Positions 34,501-42,214 of a DNA stretch of 64,000 bases are shown here, piece by piece. Both the position numbers and the translations under genes were made by a program. The stretch is from contig NZ_CAJFCN010000004.1 of NCBI RefSeq assembly GCF_904063055.1, forward strand, positions 248,001 through 312,000, in the 5' to 3' direction. The stretch is from Pseudomonas paracarnis. Its GTDB lineage: Bacteria > Pseudomonadota > Gammaproteobacteria > Pseudomonadales > Pseudomonadaceae. Every line of letters begins with the position of its first letter. The first letter of the stretch is position 1. The notes below the pieces were generated by a model that worked only from the letters and a program-made list of their open reading frames with translations, made no database searches and was not told the DNA's origin.

Positions 34501-34911
34501 ATGAAAACCCGACACCGCCAAGGCGGCTTCACCCTTTTGGAAATGCTGGCGGTGATCGTGCTGCTGGGCATTGTCGCGACCATTGTGGTGCGCCAGGTCG
34601 GTGGCAATGTGGACAAGGGCAAGTACGGCGCGGGCAAGGCGCAACTGGCCAGTTTGAGCATGAAGATCGACAGCTACGCCCTGGACGTGGGCGCGCCGCC
34701 CAACAACCTGCAACAGCTGCTCGACAAGCCGGCCAGTGCTTCGAACTGGGCCGGCCCCTACACCAAGCCTTCGGAGCTGAAAGACCCGTTCGGCCACGGG
34801 TTTGGCTATCGCTTCCCCGGTGAGCACGGCGCCTTCGACCTGATCTTCTACGGCCAGGACGGCCAACCCGGCGGCGAGGGCTACAGTGCCGACCTGGGCA
34901 ACTGGGAATAA
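34501..34911 (+). CDS. gspG: Major pseudopilin GspG
   Basis: The 136-residue protein starts MKTRHRQGGFTLLEMLAVIV. The prepilin peptidase site lies between G and F, and the conserved Glu5 is present. The mature protein carries the GspG fold: SLSMKIDSYALDVG, WAGPYTKPSELKDPFGHGFGYRFPG and a C-terminal GYSADLGNW region that binds calcium. It is the main building block of the pseudopilus. No prepilin peptidase gene is in the operon, so PilD elsewhere must process it. Confidence 0.95.
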   Translation: MKTRHRQGGFTLLEMLAVIVLLGIVATIVVRQVGGNVDKGKYGAGKAQLASLSMKIDSYALDVGAPPNNLQQLLDKPASASNWAGPYTKPSELKDPFGHGFGYRFPGEHGAFDLIFYGQDGQPGGEGYSADLGNWE

Positions 34912-34918
34912 CCCGCCC

Positions 34919-35344
34919 GTGGCCCAGCGAGGCTTTACCCTGCTGGAGATGCTGGTGGTCATCCTATTGATCGGCATTGCGGCGGGTTTGTTGGGGCTGG
35001 GTGTACGGCAAGGGCTGCAGGTGGCCAAGGAGCGGCGGGTGGTCGCGCAGATGGTCGAGGCGCTGCGCGCCACGCGCGCGAGCGCCATCGTCAGCGGCCA
35101 GGCGACGCACACTCGGTTTGACCTCCAGGGCCGCACATTCCAGGCTTCAGGGCGTGCGTCACAGCAGTGGCCAGCGCAGGTGCAAGTGACCTTGCACAGT
35201 GCCGAGCAGGCAGGGTCCGCCGTGGTGTTCTATCCCGACGGCAGTTCTAACGGCGGCAACCTGCTGCTGGCCAACGGCAGCCGGCGTTGGCGCATCGATA
35301 TTGGCTGGCTCACCGGCAGTGTGCAATCCAAGGCGCTGCCATGA
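34919..35344 (+). CDS. gspH: Minor pseudopilin GspH
   Basis: I place the start at GTG 34919, 8 nt after gspG, giving MAQRGFTLLEMLVVILLIGI, a normal prepilin leader. The GTG at 34886 lies inside gspG. The product has 141 residues with Glu5. The rest is the beta-rich GspH head (RATRASAIVSGQATHTRFDL, WPAQVQVTL). It overlaps gspI by 4 nt. It belongs to the pseudopilus tip complex. Confidence 0.87.
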   Translation: MAQRGFTLLEMLVVILLIGIAAGLLGLGVRQGLQVAKERRVVAQMVEALRATRASAIVSGQATHTRFDLQGRTFQASGRASQQWPAQVQVTLHSAEQAGSAVVFYPDGSSNGGNLLLANGSRRWRIDIGWLTGSVQSKALP

Positions 35345-35673
35345 AGCACCAGGCCGGCTTCACCTTACTGGAAATGCTCGCCGCCCTGACGTTGATGGCG
35401 GTGTGCAGCAGCGTGTTGCTGGTTGCCTTCGGCCAGAGCGCGCGCGCCTTGTCCCAGGTGGCCCGCAGTGACCGCCTTACCCATGCCGCGCTCACGCTGC
35501 TGGACCAGGAAGCTGCCGGCCCGCTGATTGAAGGAACCCGCCAAGGCCAACTCGACGGCATCCATTGGCAACTGACCAGCACCCGCCAACAGCCGCACCT
35601 GTTTCGTCTTGACCTGAACGTGCGTGAAGGCGCGCATCAGGCGCACTTCAGCACTTTGAAGGCGCGCCTGTGA
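35341..35673 (+). CDS. gspI: Minor pseudopilin GspI
   Basis: ATG 35341 overlaps the gspH stop and gives MKHQAGFTLLEMLAALTLMA, a canonical leader with Glu5. The 110-residue product has the short head domain of GspI (ARSDRLTHAALTLLDQEAAG, WQLTSTRQQPHLFRLDL). In the usual model it nucleates the tip with GspJ and GspK. It overlaps gspJ by 4 nt. Confidence 0.87.
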   Translation: MKHQAGFTLLEMLAALTLMAVCSSVLLVAFGQSARALSQVARSDRLTHAALTLLDQEAAGPLIEGTRQGQLDGIHWQLTSTRQQPHLFRLDLNVREGAHQAHFSTLKARL

Positions 35674-36278
35674 AGCGCCGTGAGCAGGGTTTCACCCTGC
35701 TGGAAGTGCTCGTGGTGCTCAGCTTGCTGTCGGTGTTGTTGCTGCTGGTGAGCGCAGCGTTGCTGGGGGCCAATCGGGCGGTGGCCAAGGCCCAGGCCTA
35801 CACCGTCAGCCTGGATGAAATGCGCGCCACCCAACAGTTTTTGCGCACCTCGATCAGCGAGGCGCTGCCGCTAAAGCTCACTGACGATGACAGCCAGGCC
35901 GAAGGTTTTTTTATCGGCACGCCTGAGCGTCTGCAATTTGTGGCGACCTTGCCCGGTGTATTGGGCGGGGGGATCCAGCGCTTTACCCTCCAACGGGTCG
36001 GGCAGGATTTGCAGGTGGCTTTTTCGCAGAGGGCATCGCAGGCCAACGCGCAGCGCGATGAGCCGCAGGTGCTTTTGCACAACGTCGAGGCGCTGCAGTT
36101 CAGCTATCGCGGTGTCTCGCCACTGGGCCAGCCCACCGACTGGTTGAGCCCGTGGCCCTGGCCCCGGCGCTTGCCCACAGCGGTGCGCATCGACGCCACC
36201 GTCGACGGGCCGGTGCCATGGGTCGCCCAGGTGGTTGCGCTGCGCCTGAACCTGTCCAGCGCGAGCAGCGAAGAATGA
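35670..36278 (+). CDS. gspJ: Minor pseudopilin GspJ
   Basis: The GTG start at 35670 overlaps gspI. The leader is MKRREQGFTLLEVLVVLSLL with Glu5. The 202-residue product has the larger beta-rich head of GspJ (MRATQQFLRTSISEALPLKL, FVATLPGVLGGGIQRFTL, LLHNVEALQFSYRG). It forms the tip trimer with GspI and GspK. The gspK start overlaps its stop by 4 nt. Confidence 0.88.
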   Translation: MKRREQGFTLLEVLVVLSLLSVLLLLVSAALLGANRAVAKAQAYTVSLDEMRATQQFLRTSISEALPLKLTDDDSQAEGFFIGTPERLQFVATLPGVLGGGIQRFTLQRVGQDLQVAFSQRASQANAQRDEPQVLLHNVEALQFSYRGVSPLGQPTDWLSPWPWPRRLPTAVRIDATVDGPVPWVAQVVALRLNLSSASSEE

Positions 36279-36976
36279 AGCGCCAACGCGGTGCGGCCCT
36301 GTTGCTGGTGTTGTGGGTGCTGGCCTTGCTCAGCGTATTGCTGGGTGGCCTGGCCGGGTGGGTGCAACTGCAAAGTCGCCAGGCGCTGTGGCTGCGCCAG
36401 CATACCCAGACACTATTGGCCGCCCAGGCCGGTATCGCACAGGTCATGGCGCAAGGGCAGTGGGTGGCGGACGGGCGTTCTATGGCGCTGACCTTCGACG
36501 ACGCCCGCTTGCAGGTCAGTCTGCGCAGTGAGCGTGGCAAGTTGTACCTGGTCAACGCTGCCCCCCAAGACCTCACGCGCCTGGCCCTGGCCTGCGGCGC
36601 CACACCGGTTCAGGCCCAGCAGTTGGCCAAGGCCCTTGAGACGCGGCGCCATAAGGGCCTGGCGCCGTTTCGGGTACTGGAGCAAGTGCGTCAACTTCCC
36701 GGCATGACCCAGGCGCTCTACAGCGAACTACTGCCGGAAATTACCTTGTGGAGCGACCTCGACCGGCCCGCTTCGGCATTCGCCAGCCCCTTGATGCGCA
36801 AGGCGCTGAACCTGCCACGCCAGGACGCCGAGGGCGTCGACCCCGGCCAGGTCGTGGAAATCGACAGCCGCGCCGAGCGCCCCGGCGGCTATCAGGCACG
36901 CCTGCGACTGACCCTTTTATTAAGCCCTGCGGAGGACAGCGCACAGCCCTATCGGGTGGTGCGGTGGCAAGAATGA
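36275..36976 (+). CDS. gspK: Pseudopilus tip protein GspK (short form)
   Basis: The product of 233 residues begins MKRQRGAALLLVLWVLALLS, a GspK leader that lacks Glu5, as is normal for the tip pseudopilin. The rest contains QAGIAQVMAQGQWVADG, LYLVNAAPQDLTRLAL and DLDRPASAFASPLMRKALNL. Typical GspK proteins have over 300 residues with an inserted alpha domain. This one is shorter and probably has a reduced insert. The ATG at 36275 is chosen for the overlap with gspJ and the leader. Confidence 0.85.
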   Translation: MKRQRGAALLLVLWVLALLSVLLGGLAGWVQLQSRQALWLRQHTQTLLAAQAGIAQVMAQGQWVADGRSMALTFDDARLQVSLRSERGKLYLVNAAPQDLTRLALACGATPVQAQQLAKALETRRHKGLAPFRVLEQVRQLPGMTQALYSELLPEITLWSDLDRPASAFASPLMRKALNLPRQDAEGVDPGQVVEIDSRAERPGGYQARLRLTLLLSPAEDSAQPYRVVRWQE

Positions 36977-37965
36977 TTCAACTCGAACCAATTGCCCGCT
37001 ATTGGCGCGGCAGCCTGCTGCAACAAGGCTGGCGCCTGTGGCTCACAGAGTTACGCGGCTGTGTGCCGAAGTGGCTGGCGTTCCAGGACCCGCCCGAGCA
37101 CGTTCATCACTGGCCGCTCACGGCACCGGTGGTGCCAGGCAATGCGCGCCAGGTGCTGATGCTTGCTCCTGATGCTGTGTTGCAGCAAAGCGTGCAACTG
37201 CCTCTGGCTGCCGCGCGCAACCTCGTGGAGGTGGTTGGCTATGAACTGGACCGCTATACCCCGTTCAACGCCGAGCAGCTCTACTTTGTCGCCCGCCTGG
37301 AGCAGCGCACGCCCAGCCACCTGGAGGTGAGGGTGGTGGCGATCCTGCGCGAGCGCCTGGACCAGGTCCTCACTGACTGTGCCGCCCTCGGCCTGTACCC
37401 ACACCGTGTGGACGCGGCGGGCCTGGGTATCGACCTGCTGCCCGCGCCGTTGCGCCCGCGTTCACGTTCTGCCGGCAAGCAATTGCAGCGCAGCCTGCCG
37501 TGGTTGTGCGGCGCGTTGCTGATTGCGGCGATGCTGTTGTGGCTCAACGATCGCCAGCGGGTACTCGATAGCATGCACGCCACTGTTCAACAGCAAAAAG
37601 CCGAGGTCGCGCAGGTGCACGCCCTGCGCCAGCAACTGCTCAACACCCGTGGTGCGGCGCAGTACCTGTCCCAGCGCAAACGGGCGCAACCCCCCCTGGC
37701 CGGCCTAATGAATGACTTGACCAGCTGTCTGCCCGCCGACACCTGGCTCGACCAATTGGACGTCAAGGACGGCGAGGTGAGCTTTTCCGGCCAGAGCGCC
37801 AAGGCCAGTGGCCTGATCAGCCGCATCAAAGGCTGCCAGCGCTTGGACAACGCGCAGTTCGAAGGGGTGATCCAACCCGACGCACGCACCGGCAAGGACC
37901 AGTTTGCCTTGCGTGCCCACTTACGCCAGGAGGCCGCCGATGCGCCGACCCCTCACACGCCGTGA
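36973..37965 (+). CDS. gspL: Type II secretion protein GspL
   Basis: The 330-residue product starts at ATG 36973, overlapping the gspK stop. The N-terminal cytoplasmic actin-like part includes LMLAPDAVLQQSVQLPLAAA and VVGYELDRYTPFNAEQLYF. A membrane segment (SLPWLCGALLIAAMLLWLND, near residue 175) follows, then a periplasmic PilN-like domain with LMNDLTSCLPADTWLDQLDV. It links the ATPase GspE to the inner-membrane platform. It overlaps gspM by 26 nt. Confidence 0.87.
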   Translation: MIQLEPIARYWRGSLLQQGWRLWLTELRGCVPKWLAFQDPPEHVHHWPLTAPVVPGNARQVLMLAPDAVLQQSVQLPLAAARNLVEVVGYELDRYTPFNAEQLYFVARLEQRTPSHLEVRVVAILRERLDQVLTDCAALGLYPHRVDAAGLGIDLLPAPLRPRSRSAGKQLQRSLPWLCGALLIAAMLLWLNDRQRVLDSMHATVQQQKAEVAQVHALRQQLLNTRGAAQYLSQRKRAQPPLAGLMNDLTSCLPADTWLDQLDVKDGEVSFSGQSAKASGLISRIKGCQRLDNAQFEGVIQPDARTGKDQFALRAHLRQEAADAPTPHTP

Positions 37966-38542
37966 ACGCCGCGGCGCCGCCTTGTTGACCCTGGCGTTGG
38001 TGCTCGGCGCGGCCTATTGGCTGTTGATCGACAGCTGGTTCGCCGGGCCGCTGCGGGCCATGGGTGAACAGGCCGAACAGTTGCGTGAACAGCAGCAGCG
38101 CTATGCCAGCGTCATACGCCAGGGCGATGCCTTGCGCGAACAGCTGGCGCAGGCACAGCAAGACCCGGCCAGCAGCGCCAGCCTGTTGCCGGGGGACGAC
38201 CCGGACGTGGTCGCCGCCGACCTGATGCAGCGTCTTGCCGACCTGATCAACAGCCACGCCAACCTCGGCGGCGGCTGCAACCTCACCCAGCGCAAGCCGA
38301 TCACGCCTGAACAAAACGACAGCGAGCCCTATCGTCAGGTCAAGGTCAGCCTCACGCTCAATTGCGCCATCGAACCGCTGACCGCGATCCTGCATGGGCT
38401 GGAATATCAGCCGCCTTTTCTGTTCGTCGATGAGCTGCATATTCGTCGCGACAAACAGGCGCCAGCCAGTGGTGGGGCAGGCAAGCTGGCGGTGCAACTG
38501 CTGGTGCGCGGCTACCTGCAACCGGCGCGGGTGGCACCATGA
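37940..38542 (+). CDS. gspM: Type II secretion protein GspM (PilO-like)
   Basis: The ATG at 37940 gives 200 residues with a basic N-terminus (MRRPLTRRERRGAALLTLAL), one membrane segment (residues about 12-32), a periplasmic coiled coil (AMGEQAEQLREQQQRYASVI), and a ferredoxin-like PilO/GspM domain. It partners with GspL. The two cysteines CNLTQRKP and LNCAIEP may form a disulphide. It overlaps both neighbours. Confidence 0.82.
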   Translation: MRRPLTRRERRGAALLTLALVLGAAYWLLIDSWFAGPLRAMGEQAEQLREQQQRYASVIRQGDALREQLAQAQQDPASSASLLPGDDPDVVAADLMQRLADLINSHANLGGGCNLTQRKPITPEQNDSEPYRQVKVSLTLNCAIEPLTAILHGLEYQPPFLFVDELHIRRDKQAPASGGAGKLAVQLLVRGYLQPARVAP

Positions 38543-39039
38543 TCGGCCCATTGCGTCCTCTTGAATGGGGCTGGCTCGGCGTGGCCGGGCTCTTGGGATT
38601 GTTGATGGCGATGATCCTCAGCAGCATCGGCGATGCCCCGCGGTGGTTACCCGATGCGCCGGTGCACGCGCCACCCTCGTTCCAGGTGCAGGCCGCTCCC
38701 ACGCCGGCGTTGCGAGACCTTGCCGGTACCTGGCAAGCGCCGCTGTTCAGCCCGGATCGCCGCCCGGACCTGGAGGTGGGTAAAACCCAGGTGGCGAGCC
38801 TGGCCAACCTGACCCTCAGCGGCATCATGATCACCGGCAACCTGCAAATGGCCATGCTCAAGCAAGCCGGTGGCCCAACGCTCACGGTGCGCTTGGGCCA
38901 GGCGTTGCCCAACGGCTGGCGCCTGGAACACCTGACCCCGCAATACGCTCGTTTTGCCCTGGACGGGCGCACCCAGACCCTGAGCCTCTACGGTAAGCGG
39001 TTACCCCTGATCTCACATCCCCGCGAGTCTCTCCCTTGA
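38539..39039 (+). CDS. GspC/GspN-like protein (HR domain only)
   Basis: The 166-residue product has an N-terminal membrane segment (GWLGVAGLLGLLMAMILSS) and a periplasmic homology-region-like domain (WQAPLFSPDRRPDLEV, LANLTLSGIMITGNLQMAML, LRLGQALPNGWRL-like). It lies between gspM and the secretin, where short GspC/GspN-like proteins occur in Hxc-type operons. No PDZ or coiled coil follows the domain. It likely links the platform to the secretin N0 domain. Exact name uncertain. Confidence 0.72.
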   Translation: MIGPLRPLEWGWLGVAGLLGLLMAMILSSIGDAPRWLPDAPVHAPPSFQVQAAPTPALRDLAGTWQAPLFSPDRRPDLEVGKTQVASLANLTLSGIMITGNLQMAMLKQAGGPTLTVRLGQALPNGWRLEHLTPQYARFALDGRTQTLSLYGKRLPLISHPRESLP

Positions 39040-39044
39040 TTGAT

Positions 39045-41171
39045 ATGCGCACTTCGCTGTTTTGCCTGGCTACCGCCGTCTCCCTGAGCGGCTGTGGCTC
39101 TTTGCCCGACACCCTCGACCCGGACGACGACCTGCTGCACGAGGCCCTGCAGGGCACCGGCACACAACGCCCGGCGCTTCAGGCGCCTGTGGCCGAAAGC
39201 CCTCCACCTGCCACCCAGGCTCCGCCGCAGCGCCAGCTGATTCGTGGCAATCAAGCGTTTGTGCGCCAGCCCGCAGCGCCGGCAAACGTGCCGCAGCAGG
39301 GGGGCGACATCGTGTTCAACTTCGCCGACCAGCCCATCGAGGCCGTGATCAACAGCGTGATGGGCGACCTGTTGCACGAGAACTACAGCATCGCCGAGGG
39401 CGTGAAGGGCACTGTCAGCTTCTCCACCTCCAAACCCGTGGACAAACAGCAGGCGCTGTCGATTCTCGAAACCCTGCTATCCTGGACCGACAACGCCATG
39501 ATCAAGCAGGGCAACCGCTATGTGATCCTGCCGGCCAACCAGGCAGTGGCGGGCAAGCTGGTGCCGCAGATGCGCGTGGCGCAACCGGCCAGCGGCCTCT
39601 CGGCACGTCTGTTTTCACTGCGCTATATCTCGGCCACCGAGATGCAGAAACTGCTCAAACCCTTCGCCCGTGAAAACGCTTTTTTGTTGGTGGACCCGGC
39701 GCGCAATGTCCTGAGCCTGGCCGGCACGCCCGACGAACTGGCCAACTACCAGGACACCATCGACACCTTCGACGTGGACTGGCTCAAGGGCATGTCGGTG
39801 GCGGTGTTCGGCCTGCAACGCGCCTCGGTGGCCGAGCTGATGCCCGAGCTGCAAGCCATGTTCGGCGCGGACAGTGGCACACCCCTGGCCGGCATGCTGC
39901 GGTTCTTGCCGGTCGAGCGCACCAACTCGGTGGTGGCGATTTCTTCCCAGCCCCAGTACCTCAGCGAAGTGGGCGACTGGATCCGCACCATCGACGAGGG
40001 CGGCGGTAACGAGCCGCAGATGTATGTGTACGACGTGCGCAATATGAAGGCCGCTGATCTGGCCAAGTACCTGCGGCAGATTTACGGCAATGGCGCGATC
40101 AAGGATGATGCCCCGGCGAAGGTCGCGCCGGGCTTGCGTACCACCACCCTGTCCTCGTCCACCAGTGCCGGTTTGCAGGCGAGCGCCCCGGTGCCCGCAG
40201 CCGAAGAACCTGAATCCGAGCCTGCCGAAAACACCCAGGCATCGCCCACCAGCGACCTCGAAGCGGGCACGCGCATCACCGCGCAAAAGAGCAGCAACCA
40301 ACTGCTGGTACGCACCCGCCCGGCGCAATGGAAAGAGATCGAAGCGGCGATCAAACGCCTCGACAACCCACCGCTGCAAGTGCAGATCGAGACGCGCATC
40401 CTGGAGGTCAAACTCACCGGCGAACTGGACCTGGGGGTGCAGTGGTACCTGGGCCGCCTGGCCGGCAATTCCACCAGCACCACGGTGGCCAATGCTTCCG
40501 GCAGCCAAGGCGCCTTGGGCGGTGGCGGGGCAGGGCTGGGGGCGGCGGACTCGTTGTTCTACTCCTTCGTCAGTTCCAACCTGCAAGTGGCCCTGCACGC
40601 CCTGGAGACCAACGGCCGCACCCAGGTGCTATCGGCGCCATCGCTGGTGGTGATGAACAACCAGCCGGCGCAGATCCAGGTGGGGGACAACATTCCCATC
40701 AGCCAGACCACCGTCAATACCGGGGACGCCGACACCACCTTGAGCAGTGTGGAATATGTGCAGACGGGGGTGATTCTGGATGTGGTGCCGCGCATCAATC
40801 CGGGTGGGCTGGTGTACATGGATATCCAGCAACAGGTCAGTGATGCCCAGAACCCGACGGGGAACAGTGAGACGCCGGTGAACCCGCGTATCTCCACGCG
40901 CTCGGTGTCCACCCAGGTGGCGGTGCAGAGTGGCCAGACGGTATTGCTCGGCGGATTGATCAAGCAGGACAACGCTGAGGGCGTCAGTGCCGTGCCTTAC
41001 CTGGCGAAGATTCCGGGGTTGCGCTGGTTGTTTGGCAATACCGGCAAGTCCAAGGACCGCACGGAGCTGATTGTGCTGATTACGCCGAGGGTGATTACCA
41101 GCAGCAGCCAGGCGCGGCAGGTGACGGATGATTATCGCCAGCAGATGCAGTTGTTGCGACCCGCCCAATAA
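39045..41171 (+). CDS. gspD: Type II secretin GspD, lipoprotein type
   Basis: ATG 39045 gives a lipoprotein leader ([12 protein letters not shown]), 708 residues in total. N0 ([20 protein letters not shown]), N1-N3 repeats ([56 protein letters not shown]), a Ser/Pro/Glu spacer and the secretin core ([51 protein letters not shown]) follow in normal order. A self-lipidated secretin recalls P. aeruginosa HxcQ, which needs no pilotin. A TTG at 39036 is an alternative start. Confidence 0.94.
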   Translation: MRTSLFCLATAVSLSGCGSLPDTLDPDDDLLHEALQGTGTQRPALQAPVAESPPPATQAPPQRQLIRGNQAFVRQPAAPANVPQQGGDIVFNFADQPIEAVINSVMGDLLHENYSIAEGVKGTVSFSTSKPVDKQQALSILETLLSWTDNAMIKQGNRYVILPANQAVAGKLVPQMRVAQPASGLSARLFSLRYISATEMQKLLKPFARENAFLLVDPARNVLSLAGTPDELANYQDTIDTFDVDWLKGMSVAVFGLQRASVAELMPELQAMFGADSGTPLAGMLRFLPVERTNSVVAISSQPQYLSEVGDWIRTIDEGGGNEPQMYVYDVRNMKAADLAKYLRQIYGNGAIKDDAPAKVAPGLRTTTLSSSTSAGLQASAPVPAAEEPESEPAENTQASPTSDLEAGTRITAQKSSNQLLVRTRPAQWKEIEAAIKRLDNPPLQVQIETRILEVKLTGELDLGVQWYLGRLAGNSTSTTVANASGSQGALGGGGAGLGAADSLFYSFVSSNLQVALHALETNGRTQVLSAPSLVVMNNQPAQIQVGDNIPISQTTVNTGDADTTLSSVEYVQTGVILDVVPRINPGGLVYMDIQQQVSDAQNPTGNSETPVNPRISTRSVSTQVAVQSGQTVLLGGLIKQDNAEGVSAVPYLAKIPGLRWLFGNTGKSKDRTELIVLITPRVITSSSQARQVTDDYRQQMQLLRPAQ

Positions 41172-41186
41172 GCCCTCTCCCACATT

Positions 41187-41299
41187 GATCGTTCCCACGC
41201 TCTGCGTGGGAATGCCGCCCTGGACGCTCCCCGTCCCATCTGCACAACGTGACGCGGAGCGTCACAGGATGTATTCCCACGCAGAGCGTGGGAACGATC
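41187..41299. repeat. Extragenic repeat with 27-bp perfect inverted arms
   Basis: The left arm (41187-41213) is GATCGTTCCCACGCTCTGCG followed by TGGGAAT. The right arm (41273-41299) is its exact reverse complement. Each arm is itself a hairpin (CCCACGC/GCGTGGG), and an inner pair GACGCTCC / GGAGCGTC adds a second stem. It lies between two converging genes and can terminate both. Such elements are abundant in Pseudomonas genomes. Confidence 0.88.
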
Positions 41300-41318
41300 A
41301 TCACGGCAGGGCGTCACC

Positions 41319-42155
41319 CTATTGCTGCAACAGCAACGCCTGCTGCTTGAGCTTGCGTTTCTGCGCAAACGGCAAGCTCTCATCATCCCCATACGGCGCG
41401 CTGTACCAGTTGCCGTAGCTGGGGTTGGGCAGCAGGAACCAACGCTGGCCTAGCCAATTCACATAGGGTTCGACGGCCTTGCGTTGTGCATCCAGGGTGT
41501 TGTGCTCGGCCTGCACGAAATCGCCCAGGGAGTCTCCGGCCATCAACAGCACGCGGGCATGCCTGGCGACCCACTGACGGCGGCACTGCTTGCCGTAGCC
41601 CGCGCTTTCGCAGTGGCCGGTGGGGGTGCTGGCCGCCAGGATCTGTGCGTCGCTCTCAATCGGGAAACCGCGCAAACGCAGGTTTTTGGCCGTGGCCGCG
41701 ACCTGGCTGTGTTCTCGGTTGGTGAGGTAGTAAACCTGGATGCCTTTTTGCCGGGCCGCCTGCAGGAACGCCACCGAGCCTGGCAGTGCCTGGGCCTTGG
41801 CCTGGTCGACCCAGGTGTTCCAGCGATCATAGGAATAGACCTGATTATTGATGATGTCGCGGGCGTTGAGGGGCACGTTGTCCAACAGCGTTTCGTCGAT
41901 GTCCACCACCACCGCCGGGGGCAGGCCGGCCAGGTTGCGTGGGGCAAAAGGCAGGGCGTCCCAGCTCGGGTCGGCGAGGGCAACATCCAGTTGGCGGGTG
42001 GCATTGGCGAAGAGCTGGCGGTAGATCAGTTCGTGCTCGATGGACGTCTGGGTCCAGAGCACTGCATCGAGTTGGTCGTTGGCCGGGGGTGTTTGCTGGC
42101 AGCCTGCCAGAGCGGTGGTCAACAGGCAGACACTGGCGAATAACAAGTTACGCAT
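41319..42155 (-). CDS. Acid phosphatase / 5'-nucleotidase lipoprotein, e(P4) family
   Basis: The 278-residue product has a lipoprotein leader ([12 protein letters not shown]) and the class C HAD phosphatase motifs: [11 protein letters not shown] (nucleophile Asp, near residue 82), YYLTNREHS (near 143), and [17 protein letters not shown] (near 205). These match the e(P4) outer-membrane nucleotidase family. It would release phosphate or nucleosides in the periplasm. The start is ATG 42155; a TTG two codons earlier is possible. It converges on gspD across an inverted repeat. Confidence 0.9.
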   Translation of the reverse strand: MRNLLFASVCLLTTALAGCQQTPPANDQLDAVLWTQTSIEHELIYRQLFANATRQLDVALADPSWDALPFAPRNLAGLPPAVVVDIDETLLDNVPLNARDIINNQVYSYDRWNTWVDQAKAQALPGSVAFLQAARQKGIQVYYLTNREHSQVAATAKNLRLRGFPIESDAQILAASTPTGHCESAGYGKQCRRQWVARHARVLLMAGDSLGDFVQAEHNTLDAQRKAVEPYVNWLGQRWFLLPNPSYGNWYSAPYGDDESLPFAQKRKLKQQALLLQQ

Positions 42156-42214
42156 GAGCAAGTCTCGCAGAGGGTAGGCGCGTGGTCAGCACAGTAGCGC
42201 AATTACCCGCACAA

